DNA of 64,000 bases from Phallusia mammillata (GCA_003260075.1 QLIY01000825.1:1-64000), one strand, 5' to 3'; numbered from the stretch's first letter, positions 37,501-51,100 are shown. The notes: generated by a model not told the origin, from the sequence alone. Program-made: numbers and translations.

Positions 37501-40500
37501 TTGTCTTAAAATTCAGCCCTATGTGCACAAAACACTCTGGTTTCTCATTATTATTGATATCTGCTGGCATGCGCCACTATTATTTAGAAAAACGTTGGCA
37601 CGCGAGGTCATTAACACATGGAAATAACACGTAAATTGGCACGCCTCACCTAANCATCTTAGTACCTCGTGTCACAATCTAATCATTGTGATGCAATAGT
37701 CTATACAAAAAAACGTTATCCAACCCATTGTTATGCGATAAAGACTCATGAATGGCTTATTGCAGGGGTCGGCATCCCCTGGCACGCACGGTGGTTTTTC
37801 ATGGCACGCCAACCGATTTCCGTTTTTATATTGAAGTAACAATTTAACCAGTTACACAGCTTGTTTTCAGTTNTCGGCATCCCCTGGCACGCGAGGTGGT
37901 TTTTCATGGCACGCCAACCGATTTCCGTTTTTATATTGAAGTAACAATTTAACCAGTTACACAGCTTGTTTTCAGTTTTTATCATGTCATTGTCTTAAAA
38001 TTCAGCCCTATGTGCACAAAACACTCTGGTTTCTCATTATTATTGATATCTGTTGGCACGCACCACTATTATTTAGAAAAACGTTGGCACGCGAGGTCCT
38101 TAACACATGGAAATAACACGTAAATTGGCACGCCTCACCTAAAAGGTTGCCGACCTCTGGCTTATTGTGTCCAAAATAATACAGCGGGTATAGGGAAAAT
38201 TACAAACTGGTAAGGCCAAATTTAATAAAACTTTTGGGTTCTAACATTTGAGCGTAATAATGCACACTGAATGCTAATATTTGAAGTCTACTTGAAAATT
38301 AAGCGGGCATATTTACATTAAAAATAGTTTCAGTTTCGGCATTACCCCCATCGGAAAAAATGGGGTCGCGTGTAAATGCTGTTTCAATTTTCTTTTAAAT
38401 TGGGGTCGCTTTCAAAAAAGGTTGAAGACCACTGGTATAATGTACCACCTTCGCTAAAAATGAAGAAAAACAGACTTTTAACGTTTACAGCAGAAATGAT
38501 TGTTCGTAGAAATGTAAACTTCTTTTCTACAGCTTGGAGTTCGTGGAGGAACTGGGGATCTTGTTCTGTCACTTGTGGATCTGGAAGTCAGACAAGAATT
38601 CGAACTTGCTCTGCAGGAAACGGGACATGCCAAGGTTCTTTAAGTGATAGAAAAAATTGCTCGAGATCAGCTTGTCCAAGTAAGTACAAAGTTATCGAAA
38701 AATATGCAACTAATAACCCCAATGTAATCAATCCCAAAGAAAAATGAAAGTTAATTAGCTAAAAAAAGCAAAAGATATGCAATCCACAAGCGCAGTAAAT
38801 TGTGAGCCAAATTAACGTAAATAGGATATTTTTTTNAAGTGATAGAAAAAATTGCTCGAGATCAGCTTGTCCAAGTAAGTACAAAGTTATCGAAAAATAT
38901 GCAACTAATAACCCCAATGTAATCAATCCCAAAGAAAAATGAAAGTTAATTATCTAAAAAAAGCAAAAGATATGCAATCCACAAGCGCAGTAACTCGTGA
39001 GCCAAATTAACGTAAATAGGATAATTTTTTGTCACAGCTTTAAGCAATTGGAGCCGATGGAGCAGTTGTTCAGCAACTTGCGGAAGTGGACAACAAGAAC
39101 AAACAAGATCATGTAGCAACGGAAAAGATAGCGATTGTTCCGGGTTGAAAAGAAAAACTAGATCATGCACACTGATCGCTTGTACAACATCAAGTAATGA
39201 TACAAAACACCAAAAACAAGCCCTACATAACAACCAGACAGGATGTGAACAAGAAAAAAAAATACGAATAGTTTCACAAAAGTGTTTCCATAAATCCCAT
39301 TCTCATCGTGCATTTAAACAAGATTAATATATCTATGATCACATGTTCGTCCTTCAACAGGTTTGTCGGTCATAATTGAAAAATTATTATTTTACAACAC
39401 ATATTTGCAGGATGGGGAAATTGGCGCACGTGGGGCGCTTGTTCAAGGTCATGCGGGTCAGGCAGTCAAAGCAGGAGTCGGACGTGTAACCTTGGCAACA
39501 GCGGACCGACCTGCCAAGGACGTTCTGTGGAAGACCAAACGTGTAATCGAAAAACGTGTCCATGTAAGTGCTGGCAACTGAAGTAGGGAATTGGATTGGG
39601 AAAACTGTTTTAAGCAATAAGCGTAAGACGTACGAGAAGTAGTTCACTTGATAATATGGCACATAACAGACACGACAATGTGCTCTAACAAGGAGTTAAA
39701 TACATAACATACTAGAAAGCCATGAATAACTTATCTACCTAGATAAAAAAAATATGGTCTATGATTATAGCATTCCCCCCCCCCCCCCCCCCCCCCATAG
39801 CATTCTCCAAATGGACGACCTGGAGCAGATGCTCAAAGACGTGCGGACCAGGGACAAGAGCAAGAAGTAGGAGATGCAGTAGTGGAAGGACAACCGATTG
39901 TAGTGGAGAGCCAAGACAATCAGAATCATGCAACGTTGTGAAATGCACAGTCAGCAGTAAGGACGACTTATCTTTCTAGCCTTACTAGTATTTGTCTTAT
40001 TGGCAGACAAGAAATGTGGTCATTTAAGAGAGTAAATCAGCTAATCAGGAACGCCAAAAAACTATGGACAATAAATAGTGCTTTATATTATCGGGCTTAT
40101 TGCATTACGTTGCCCACAAACTACACACACACACGATCAAAATACAGTTCAATTGCACATATTAAACCAAATTTGATGTTATAAATCAAACAACTTTCAA
40201 GGTTGGACTCAATGGGCCCCCTGGACCCCCCCCCCCAAAAACAAGCCCTACATAACAACCAGACAGGATGTGAACAAGAAAAATGCTTTCCGTTAATATA
40301 TTTTGTGCATTTTTCTAAAATGCGTTTTTAACGGATTTTAATTAGTAGACAAGATATGTGGTCATTTAAGAGAGGAAATCAGCCAATCAGGAACGCCAAA
40401 AAACTATGGACAATAAATAGTGCTTTGTATGAGACGGAGTGTAACTATGGACAATAAATAGTTCTTTCTATTATCGGGCTTATTGAATTACGCTGCCCAC

Positions 40501-43500
40501 AAACCACACACACGATCAAAATTCAGTGCAGTTAGATATATTAAACCAAACATTATGTTATAACTCATACAACTTTCAAGGTTGGACCCAATGGACACCC
40601 TGGACATCCTGTAGTAAAACATGTGGGAGAGGAAATCGTCAAAGAACGAGAACTTGTACCAAAGGCAATAGTGGTCCAACTTGTGTTGGGCAGGGGACAG
40701 GAACAATCGCCTGCAGTACAAGGGTTTGTCCAAGTGGGTATTTGAAGTGGCTAGAAGTAGTCTTGTTTGGTAAACAAATAATTTGTTTGAGTAAAAGAAA
40801 AGCTTTTTTGAAGAAAGGAAAATAATACGCAACTAAACATGTTTCTGTTTAAATCATGGACAAACTAAAAACGTTCAAGGCCTTCATACTTCATACGCAT
40901 TATAAGTAACTGTCCACCAACAAAACTATAAACAAACGACTAGCGGCAACAGTAGAAGTAACTTGTTGCACAACGGAGTTTATAATCAATTGTAAAATGT
41001 TGGAAAGTAGTTAATACAAAGCATTTTTAGTCATTAAATACACCCAAAGCTGCAACCAGTCGGCTGACAGGCCTGTGCTGCCACGGGCTTCGCAAAAATC
41101 ATTAAAGGAAACGAAATTATTTTCCTTATGAAGCTTGGAGCTCGTGGAGGAAATGGGGATCTTGCACTGTCACTTGTGGATCTGGAACTCAGACAAGAAC
41201 TCGAACTTGCTCTGCAGGAAGCGGAACATCGTGTCGAGGTTCTTCAACAGACAGAAAAGCTTGCACAAGAACAACTTGTCCAAGTAAGTACAAAATTATG
41301 GAAAAATATGACTCCAATGTTATCAATCCCAAAGAAAAAAAGAAAGTTAATTACATAAAAAAAGCAAAAGATATCCAATCCACAAGCGCAGTAAATTGTG
41401 AGCCAAATTAACGTAAAGGCGATAATTTTGTGTCACAGCTTTAAGCAATTGGAGCCGATGGAGCCGTTGTTCAGCAACACCCCCCCCCCATATCTATGAT
41501 CACATGTTCGTCCTTCAACAGGTTTGTCGGTCATAATGGAAAAATTATTTTACAACACATATTTGCAGGATGGGGAAATTGGCGCAAGTGGGGCGCTTGC
41601 TCAAGGTCATGCGGGTCAGGCAGTCAAAGCAGGAGTCGGACGTGCAACCTTGGCAACAGCGGACCGACCTGCCAAGGACGTTCTGTGGAAGACCAAACGT
41701 GTAATCGAAAAACATGTCCATGTAAGTGCTGGCAACTGAAGTAGGGAATTGGATTAGGAAAACCGTTTTAAGCATTAGACGTATGACGTACGAGAAGTAA
41801 TTCACTTGATAATATGGCACAAAACAGACACAATAATGAGCTCTTACACGGAGTTGAATACATAACATACTATAAAGTCATGAATAACTTGTCTACCTAG
41901 ATAAAAAAAAATTATGGTCTGCGATTCTAGCATTCTCCAAATGGACAATCTGGAGCAGTTGCTCAAAGACGTGCGGACCAGGGACAAGAACAAGAAGTAG
42001 GAAATGCAGTAGTGGAAGGTCAACCGATTGTAGTGGAAAACGAAGACAATCAGAATCATGCAACGATGTGAAATGCACAGTCAGTCGTAAGTAGGCCTAC
42101 GGCTTATCTTTCCACAGAGTTGAGTGGGCATTGCCCAATTAATAGACAAGGAATGCGGTCATTTAAGAGAGGAAATCGGCCAGCCAGGGACGCCAAAAAC
42201 ACAAAGACAATAATTAGTGCTTTCAACTCAACTCATTTATCGGGCGTATTGCATTACATTGCCCGCATACCACACACACGAGCAAATAAACAGTGCAGTT
42301 AGATAAATTAAACTAAACATTATGTTATAAATCATGCAACGTTCAAGGTTGGACCCAATGGACACCCTGGTCCCCCCCCCCTTAAACTAAACATTATGTT
42401 ATAAATCATGCAACGTTCAAGGTTGGACCAAATGGACACCTTTGACATCCTGTAGTAAAACATGTGGGAGAGGAAATCGGCAAAGAACGAGAACTTGTAC
42501 CAAAGGCAATAGTGGTCCAACTTGTGCTGGACAGGGAACAGCAACAGTCGCCTGTAATTCAAGGGTTTGTCCAAGTGAGTATCTGAGATGGCTAGAAGTA
42601 ATTTTGTTTGGTGAACTAAAAATAAAATTAATTTGAACAAAAGAAAGGTTTTTTGAATACAAGAACAGTTTACGCAACTAAACATGTTTTTGTTTGAATC
42701 ATGGTCGAACCAAAAGCGTTTTAGGCCATTATAGGTAAAAACTAGAAGGATTTCCTATATATTTCATGCATTCTATCATATTTACCGATTTACAATACAC
42801 ATCATTTATTCTACACACATGAGGTGTTTATGGGAATTGATTACGCTAAAAAAATATTCCGGTTATTTTCAGACTCTTAAGGACAAATTAGCAGAAAGCA
42901 TCAAACGAAACTTTAAAGGTTTTGTCCATATTCTTTATAAATCATAATATTCTCATACATATACAAAAGTAGTAACAAAGAACAGTATGCTAACCTAATA
43001 AACCATATAGCATTGCCGCGCTAAATCAGCTGATTTCTAAGTACCGAAACGACTGCCTCGTAAAACGTCTGGCCATGAGTGAAGCAGAGCATAGATCTCC
43101 CGCTCTGTAATAAACCGCAGCAATCGTAGACCATTCACTTTCTTGGGCTTTCTGTACTATAGTGCATGAAGGTTTACATATTCAGGATTGTAAATGTGAC
43201 CAGTCGACTGATCAGGCTAAAAATGTATTTACTAAACGAGGAACCCACGGCAAACAATTGTTTAAAATTTCAGCACATTAGGGCTTGTATTTCGGAACTT
43301 CGGGACCGGTAAACCGAAAAACAAATATTTCGGAGTTATGGGGTGAATCTAACTAAAAGGTACAAAATACTTTGGGATACTTTACAATGCACCGACAAAC
43401 AAAGTATGAAACTCCTGGATCATGCACTATAGTACGTAGAGCCGTTTTCAAAAATTTACGGTTTGGGGGCCTGTGGGTGAACCGCTGGGTCACCCGGGGT

Positions 43501-44270
43501 CAAAATTTGGGAGAATCAAATTTGAATAAATTCCTATCATGTGTGTGAATCTAAATACGTTTGAAGCAAAAAAATACGGACAAAAACAATGTGTCCCCTT
43601 CAGGGAAAGGGATCCAAAAAAACGAAAACACTAAGTTGGTTGAAGAAATGCAAAGGAGGCGGGCAAGTTATGATTACTAGCAAAATTAAAACAACAATGT
43701 GTAACAATAATGTTAAAAAGTTGAGCATAACTCGCTTTGGTGTTGCCATGCTAAACAAAAATACACCCTTGACCCCAATCACGGTAAAACGCTGAGGAGT
43801 CGGGCGTGTATCCTTGGCAACAGCGAACCGGCTTGTCAAGGACGTTCTGTCGAAAGTAAAACTTGTAACCGACAAACATGTCCATGTAAGTTAAGGCAAC
43901 GGTAGGAAAAAAGGAAACTTGCAAGCTTTACACAATTTCAAAATAGGATCATTGGTACATTTGATTGCTCTAAAAACAAACCTATTACCCACAGCAGAGT
44001 CAGTTCTCCACATTTGTACACACAAAATAATTTATTTAAAGCGCAAGACCTACAAGAAGTAATTAACTTGAGAATAAAAAAACACGCTCTCACAGGTATC
44101 ATTAAATACATAACATACTAAGATCATGATTAACCTGCGTACCTTCATAAAAAAACATGTTTGTGATTCTAGCTTTCTCCAAATGGACAACCTGGAGCAG
44201 ATGCTCAAAGACATGCGGACCAGGATTAAGATCAAGAGATAGGAGATGTGGTAGTGGAAGGACGACCGAT

Positions 44271-44350
<80 letters not shown>

Positions 44351-47342
44351 TGCACAGTCAGCCGTAAGTACGGCCTGCAGATTATTTCATAGGTGTCATA
44401 AAAATCCTTCCATTCGACTTATCTTATCGTTTCACAGACTTGAGTGGGCGTTGCTTAATTGTTAGACAAAGAAAATGGTCATTTAGGAGAAAAAAATCAG
44501 TGGTCGGCGAATCAAGGACACCAAAAAACTATTGACAAATAATTAAAATTGTCAATTATTCGGCTTATTGCATTACGTTGCCACACACCACACACATAGA
44601 AAATACAGTGCAGTTAGACATATTAAACTAAATTTTACGATATAAAGCAACTGTAAACCATTCAAGGTTGGACTCAATGGACACTTTGGACTTCCTGTAG
44701 TAAAACATGTGGGAGAGGAAATCGGCAAAGAACGAGAACTTGTACGAAAGGCAATAGTGGTCCAACTTGTGCTGGGCAGGGGACAGCAACAGTCGCCTGC
44801 GTTTCAAGGGCTTGTCCAAGTAAGTATATGAATTGGCTAGAAGTAATCTTGTTTGGTGAAAAAAAACTAATTTGAACAAAAGATAGGTTTTTTTACAAGT
44901 TTTCTGTCCACAATTTACCAAAACTTGATTTTGTATGCAAACTCTTTGAATTTTTAAAAGGTTACCTTTCACTCGGTAACATCACCAAACATGTTCAAGT
45001 AAAAAGGATTGAGCCAAAATAGATTTTAGTTACCTTCACCACTACAAATTAGGTGAAACCACAAAATGATTGATGACATTAATAATGTTTTTAAGCAATA
45101 AAAAATATGTGTTGTGAAAACCAACAAAAATACATGTTGCAAAAAGCCTTGTTGTATAATATAACTTCGAAAGTCTTATTTTAACATTACTTCACCTCAA
45201 AGGTTAAACAAGTATCAAGTCCACAGTCTTCGCCATGTATGAGAACGCAATGTAGAACTTGATGTAGTAAAAGTTTTAACATTCAACACACTTTTATTCA
45301 GCATTCCTACCATGGCAAACATGGAATGCATGTTCAGTCACATGTGGCAGTGGGACAAGAAGTCATTCAAGGTCATGCAGTACAGGAATTTCAAGTGACT
45401 GCACAGGATCAACGAGCTCCACAGAAACCTGCAGCAAACCTTCCTGCTCACTCTCAGGTAACCTCAAACATTTCACAATACTTTCACAATCCCCCCCCCC
45501 AATTTCAAGTGACTGCACAGGATCAACGAGCTCCACAGAAACCTGCAGTAAACCTTCCTGCTCACTCTCAGGTAACCTCAAACATTTCACAATACTTCTC
45601 AAAATCTTTCTGATGCTCTGCTAACTGTGTGGATTTGAATTGGATTTAATCAATCAAAACACAAATTGTTCTTTGCGAAACTTTGTTTGTATAGTACATG
45701 GGAAAGCGTTACCCCTACAAGCTTTATTCCAATTACAACATGTGTCCGGTACTTCATATAGTGTGGGGATCATGGCAGACCTGGAGTGGTTGCAGCCATA
45801 CTTGTGGATCAGGAAGCAAAACACGCACAAGGGTGTGTCAAATTGGCGACAGTGGCCCACCTTGCCAAGGATCTAGATCAGATACTGATGTCTGTAATGT
45901 CCCACCTTGTCCAGGTAAGAAAAAAAATCTGCAATTGTTTTTTACTTTTAAAATTTTTTAATGTGTTGCTGTTTTAGCTACAGTCAATAGAAAAAATAAT
46001 CTGTTTAAGTAAGGAAGATAGTTTCCTTTTTCAAAACCGGTTTGCAACATTACTGATACAATTTAGCATTCAGTTCCTGGTCTGATTGGTCCAAATGTCC
46101 TGTAACTTGTGGAGTAGGAACAATTTCAAGAAGTCGAGCCTGCAATACTGGTGTGAACTCAGACTGTGCTGGAAATCATACAGAAACCAACAAATGCACA
46201 AAGCCGAAATGTGCTGTATCAGGTAACACATTATCACAAAAACAAAAAAACTTTAGAGATAACTTTTGTAATGTGTTATAGCTTGGAGTCCATGGGCACC
46301 TTGGAGTGACTGTACACAAACATGTGGAACTGGTACCCAGACTCGATTGCGCATTTGTAACCGTGGTGCATCTGGCACAAACTGTGCAGGTTCATCAACT
46401 GATCAACAGAACTGCAACTCTCAAGCATGCCCATGTAATGAGTTTTACTATATTTTGATTCAAAGTATATGTGGTATGACTAATTAGTTATAATATCTGA
46501 TTTAATGGCATAAATGCAAACATTTTTCACATCAAACATGCATGTTTTGCATAAATAAGTAATGTTAAAAAGTGTCATAACAACATTGAAAAAATGAAAT
46601 ATTTCATGGTACAGTCAAAATTAGATGCTCTTTCATTTAATCGCTTTTGTAAGTTACCAATAAACATACCAAATCACAATCCTTAAAACATATAAAAAAA
46701 GAGAAAACTTACCAATCTTTTTGGTTGAAGTGTTCAGTTCATGGACATTATGGTCAACCTGCAGTGTAACTTGTGGTCCAGGCCAACTATCCAAAACTCG
46801 CACTTGTTCAACCAGAAGAGAGAAAGACTGCAATGGCCCTACTGTCATGCTAAAGGCTTGCAGTGTCCCTATCACTTGTAAGTAAACATAACAAACAAGA
46901 AATTGTTTAATACTCTTGTATATTATGTAGTCTATAGCTGAAATACTGTGTGCATGCATATAATCTGTAAACTTTTAAGTATCTGTGCAAAATTGTGTAA
47001 GTATGTAAATAAGCTGACACCAGCTGATAAAGTAACACAAGCCCTGATACATAATATCATATGTAAAAGTTATGGTGGCACCCACCTTTACTAGTTTTAA
47101 TTGACAAGGTGTAACTTTCGGTTTTAGTGCATTTGTTTGTTATGGTGCTTGTTACCAACCAAATAAACTAAACCTGTTTAACATATCTTACAGGTGCAAC
47201 AACTGGAAATTCAACAGCTAATCCAAACAATGACAAACAATTTAGTGGCGGAACCACTACAACATCAAATTGCCAAAAAAATGTTTGGTCATTTTTCTTG
47301 TTGTTTTTGTCCTTTACTGTTTCGTTTAGTATTCCTTTCTGA
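34561..47342 (+). CDS. Gene 3: CAP-less TSR-array protein with a probable GPI-anchor tail (paralogue of gene 2)
   Basis: Exon 1 (34561-34658) encodes MKTKRGFSGTDLLAALCLF plus AAVHADIVTPQ, nearly identical to gene 2. Exon 2 (34790-34863) encodes SIEAPKAETEVTGSRLNTS. No CAP exon follows: the next exon seen is a TSR at 36531. Exon 2 ends in phase 1 and the TSR begins in phase 1, so joining them keeps the frame. About 16 intact TSR exons plus several gap-cut ones follow, then the stem and tail exon 47194-47342 (ATTGNSTANPNNDK, GGTTTTSNC, FFLLFLSFTVSFSIPF-stop). The product would be a GPI-type surface rod without the CAP head. The deletion could be real or partly an assembly loss, because a C run sits at 35229-35238 in the intron where the CAP exons would be. 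Confidence 0.82.
34864..36530 (+). other. Gene 3 intron where the CAP exons are missing
   Basis: I looked for exons like those at 20913, 21473, 21793 and 22691 of gene 2 and saw none. The sequence is otherwise related to gene 2 introns: 35400-35900 resembles 19400-20060, and 36235-36300 resembles 20190-20240, so the deletion starts after this point. Sequence 35100-35228 is repeated after the C run at 35229-35238 (35239-35360). Confidence 0.6.
36531..46877 (+). CDS. Gene 3 TSR exon array
   Basis: Intact TSR exons: 36531-36680, 38533-38679, 39038-39193, 39411-39563, 39801-39956, 40581-40733, 41134-41283, 41569-41721, 41931-42086, 42422-42574, 44667-44819, 45302-45457, 45762-45914, 46067-46222, 46282-46434 and 46731-46877. 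Interrupted or partial: 40202-40224, 41439-41479, 42350-42371, 43795-43885 and 44173-44363. The last six intact exons (44667 onward) pair one to one with gene 2 exons near 28832 and 30073-31609. The middle is a repeated block in the order AWSSW, ALSNW, GWGNW, AFSKW, GWTQW. The exon at 38533 lacks one residue in its middle loop (GNGTCQG instead of GNGTSCQG). Confidence 0.85.
37116..38434. mobile_element. Outer hAT-like element with 8-bp target duplication, in a gene 3 intron
   Basis: Left end CAGTGGTCTTCAACC and right end GGTTGAAGACCACTG are perfect inverted repeats. The flanks carry an exact 8-bp direct repeat GTATAATG at 37108-37115 and 38435-38442, as hAT transposases leave. No transposase ORF is seen. 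It lies in the intron between TSR exons 36531 and 38533 and contains a second element. Confidence 0.88.
37379..38159. mobile_element. Inner hAT-like element nested in the outer one, 8-bp target duplication
   Basis: Ends CAGGGGTCGGCATCCC and GGTTGCCGACCTCTG are inverted repeats, flanked by GCTTATTG at 37371-37378 and 38160-38167. Single n characters at 37654 and 37873 join repeated pieces (37660-37872 and 37874-38159 repeat earlier parts), so the true element is shorter than shown. A relative, inserted into a SINE-like repeat, occurs at 54649-54934. Confidence 0.85.
43154..43435. mobile_element. Short inverted-repeat element (MITE candidate)
   Basis: GTACTATAGTGCATGA at 43154-43169 is matched perfectly in inverted orientation by TCATGCACTATAGTAC ending at 43435. 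The 282-bp interval has no ORF. It sits in gene 3 between TSR exons 42422 and 43795, in a stretch of over 1 kb without exons. No clear target duplication was identified. Confidence 0.5.
43795..43885 (+). pseudogene. Truncated G-type TSR exon in gene 3
   Basis: Only the 3' half of a GWGxW-type TSR is present: RSRACILGNSEPACQGRS and [12 protein letters not shown], with donor gtaagt. The upstream half (WxxW, CxxSCG) and acceptor are replaced by sequence matching 36760-36890. It is probably a broken exon from the duplication breakpoint and would be skipped. Confidence 0.65.
44173..44363 (+). other. Gene 3 TSR exon interrupted by a 77-base C run
   Basis: An F-type TSR starts normally (AFSKWTTWSRCSKTCGPG, then RSRDRRCGSGRTTDC) and ends with CTVS and donor gtaagt, but the middle is C from 44274 to 44350. 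The paralogous exon at 39801 has about 47 bases there. Treat as a gap within a real exon. Confidence 0.75.
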
Positions 47343-48135
47343 TTTTTCGCAAATTAACACTGTTACTTTTTGTGCCAATGTAAGAATATGTGACGATTGA
47401 GAAAATGTCATAATTTAACAGTCCCGCATATTTGCCTTGGAAAGGAAAACCTTAGTACTATCAAGTTTATGCAAATAAAAAACATTACGGCAGTTGTTTA
47501 TACATTGTTATTTACGCTAAAAACATTGTATGATACCTTTTTCATTTCTACATATCATTTGCTTACTTTCTTTATTTGTGCTTTAAAAATTCGCACCCAC
47601 TGAACAACATAGACTGTATTGTTAATGAAACATTTCCTGCGTTCATTAAATTAAGTCACAAAAGAAAGTTTGAACACTTATAACCAAGGAAAAAAGCACA
47701 ACAAGCGACAAAAACCAAGTGAAGATTGTTGTTCCACAGTTTGGCGCCATTTTATCGTGGTCAGTCAAGCAAAACGGTCAGAGGTCAAAGCATGACATGT
47801 ATGGTATCCGGCCCAAGACGTGGTGTGGAAATTAGAATATTGTCAGAAGATATTTGCGGTGTTTTGCACGATTTGTATAGAACATTTGTAAACGTTATCT
47901 TTGTTACGAACATTATATGTTTATAAACACTACAAAACCTGTTTTTCAGCAGAAAAAAATTCTTAAAAACAAACAAACAATAAAGTCTTGTAAAAATATT
48001 TTGTTGGTGGCTGTCAAATAGATCTAAAAGACCAAGCAAGTTCCTTTCAAATTCAGGCAAATTATTCAGACATTTGCTGTTCATTTGTGCAACTGAATCT
48101 TAAGAAGTTGGTACGACCAAAGGACGAAAAGAATC
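47343..48135 (+). promoter_or_regulatory. Intergenic spacer: gene 3 3' UTR and eIF3J promoter
   Basis: AATAAA at about 47474 follows the gene 3 stop. The region 47590-47990 is shared with 32240-32780 (duplicate copy). The conserved GTTTGGCGCCATTTTATCG, with the GGCGCCATTT core about 390 bp before the eIF3J ATG, is the best promoter-proximal candidate. No TATA box is obvious. Confidence 0.4.
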
Positions 48136-51100
48136 ATGGACAATTGGGGTGAGTAACATATTAACTGCAATTCTATGAAGTGCCAAAGATATCACAAGAG
48201 ACTGTCCATTTGTGTAACATGACCAGACAGCTTATAGCAATACTATACACAAAACTGTTAATAAGGATCTCAAATAATGGCATGAGAATTTGCTGAAATG
48301 CCAGACAGAAAAGCATATCATATATTGAGCCATTATATTTCTGAAAGTTTTAGAACGTTATGAAACCAAATAAGTATAGGATGAAACTAGTGTTGTATGG
48401 TCACCCTTTTTGATCTATGCATTGTTGTTGTAACACAATTTCTTTTTCTGTACTCAATAGATGATGAAGATTTTGAACCAAAAGTTCCTGTAGTATCAGA
48501 TAAATGGGAAGGCGAAGATGCAGATGAAGATCTCAAGGATAATTGGGATGATGAGGAGGAGGAAGATAAACCCAAAGGTGAGAACGTTGGGAATCGTTGG
48601 TAATGAAGTATAGTTTTAAGTGAAATCAACCCCTACAATTTCATTTCAATACTTCATTTGCCATTCTTTTAAATGTTAATTGGTTTTACTAATAATTTAG
48701 AAAACTAATGATTGCATGACAGGGGGCAGTAAAAGGCGAAACAATGCAGTTTCAGTTTGTGTGTATGTGGATTTGATTCTGTTTAAGGTTTCTGTACACT
48801 GGGTTTCTGATTAGTTGTTGGTAGTTAACACACATGGTAAGCTGTCATAATAAACAGAAATATACTAAATGCGATATGATTTTGTGTAATTATAAAAGTG
48901 CTGACAGTTAAAACAAGTAGAGTTTGTTTCAGGGTTTGTAATTAAAATAACACTATAATCCGGTCTCGTATATATATCTGTTTGGGGCTTATTTTCTCGT
49001 TATATAATGCCATGCAGTCCCATGCATCCCACCAGTAAACCTCTGTGTTTAGTACCACCCACTGTGGATTTATTTAATTGAGTTGAAAACAGTGTTTGTG
49101 TTGTTGCAACATATGCCTAAAAAGTATATACTTCTTATTTTAGCTTTAATGTTTTGAACTATTGTTATAAGAACCTGAAGGACCCAAGCAAGAGCCAAAA
49201 AAGGGAGGAAAACGCTACTTGGCAAAGAGATTAAAAGAGAAAGAGGAGGAGCAAAGATTGGAGGCAGAGAGGAGGAGAGAAGAGGAAGCCCAAAAAACTC
49301 CTGAAGAAAAAATGAGAGAAAAATTACTGGCCCAAAAACTTTCAGAAGAATCAGATCTAGAAGTCACCAAAGAAATGTTTCGTAAGTTTCTGACTCTGAA
49401 AGATGTATTTGTGTTTTTTTATAGTAGGCAAACTTGACAAGTATACTACTTAATTATAAAATGATTTGTTTGTAATCATCAAACATTCTGAATAGGATGA
49501 AGTATAAAAAAAATTGTTGACATAAACATGTTGTACATGTACAGTCATTAATATGTTTGGCAAGCTAACATGACATTTATTTTGCACTTTTTGATAATTT
49601 TTGTTTTTTGATACATTATGTGCAGAAAATGCCAGTTCTATTTTTAATAAAATCATGTGATTTCTATTTTATTATCCTGGCATTAATTACCTGTACAATA
49701 AAATGTCAACAAGTGTAGTATTTTTCTTCAAACAAATGCTCAGAAAAAAATATGTTTATACCACAATAACCTATAACTAAGATGAATATATTCATACTGG
49801 GATTAGCCCTGGCATGTCAATGCGGACCAATGTTCTCGGCAGATTTTTCTAGCCTGTGCCTTGCCACATGGTAATGCTTGGGAGACCAGCTGATTCGGTA
49901 CAATGCCTTTAATAGGCTTGGCATACTATGAACCTATAACTAAATCAGCATTTCAATTCTTTTCTCCAGAAGCACAAGCAGTTGAAGATGAAAAGCAAAC
50001 TTTGGATAATTTTAAACCGAGGACGAAAGAAGACTTCAACAATTTTTTAAAACTCCTTCAAGAGAAGTTTACCACTCTAGAAAGTTCTCCTCATTACTTT
50101 TACCTGATGAGTAACTTTATATCCTCCGCCGTTGTAACATGTAAGCTGGTTACTAGTGGAAAATTTTTTTTGTTTTTCATATTTATAGTAAAAAAGATAG
50201 TTAAGATGGAAAAATGTAGTTTACATTGTGAAGATTCAGCTTATAAATTTCCCCAACAAACACCAATCTGCTTAGAGATGTTTTATGCAGTACACGATCC
50301 ACAATATGAAGTATGTCTGACAAGTCAAACTAATTTTACAGATAAATTTGATCTATTTACTTTGTGGTTGTTACTTTCACTTAACAAATTGATTTGTTTT
50401 AGTGGATACAGACCAGTTGAAACAGTTGTCATCATCTATTAATGTGCTTGCTACAGAAAAATTAAAACAAGAAAGGGTAAGTAATAATCGCATTTTACAC
50501 AAAAACCCTTCTGAAAGGGTTTAGCATGAAAAGCCTTCACTTCTTATGAAAAGCCGTCTAACTGATTATAAACAAAGTAACTGATGTTCTGTTATTTGCA
50601 TTCTGTTCAACGTGCATGACTATTGCTGAGTTTACAAATGGCTTCAAACTGCAGCTTTATGCCTAGCATTGAAAGTTGTACACAAACATGTACACCCAAG
50701 TAATTCATGATAAAAGTTGATGTTTTTGTAAAGTCTTTTTGACGTTTTGATTTATTTAAGTCACTTTTCGTAGAATAGCAGCTACTGAGAACATGTTTTT
50801 TATTATTTATTACATAAAGTGTAAGNCTGAGTTTACAAATGGCTTCAAACTGCAGCTTTATGCCTAGCATTGAAAATTGTACACAAACATGTACACCCAA
50901 GTAATTCATGATAAAAGTTGATGTTTTTGTAAAGTCTTTTTGACGTTTTGATTTATTTAAGTCACTTTTCATAGAATAGCAGCTACTGAGAACATGTTTT
51001 TTATTATTTATTACATGAAGTGTAAGAACTGCCCGATTGCAATGCAGGCGTGACGTATATAAGAAGCTACATCTATGCAGTTTCATAAACTACCAATTCG

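Larger units (their letters stand above)
38533..44819 (+). repeat. Repeated five-exon TSR block in gene 3
   Basis: The exon types A (AWSSW), L (ALSNW), G (GWGNW), F (AFSKW) and W (GWTQW), with their introns, recur: 38533-40733 complete, 41134-42574 complete except for a gap in L, and 43795-44819 with a broken G, a gap-cut F and an intact W. Gene 2 has one such block (27087-28984) and gene 1 a related one (9108-12376). Intron sequence is conserved too, e.g. the stretches before each W exon, so the duplications are recent. Confidence 0.82.

Noticed and set aside
38837-38876. Extra TSR exon end after n at 38836
   Set aside because: Identical to 38640-38679 and its intron; a duplicated contig end rather than a separate exon.
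45501-45577. Second half of a TSR exon after a C run
   Set aside because: Repeats 45385-45457 almost exactly and lacks the first half; haplotype overlap at a gap.
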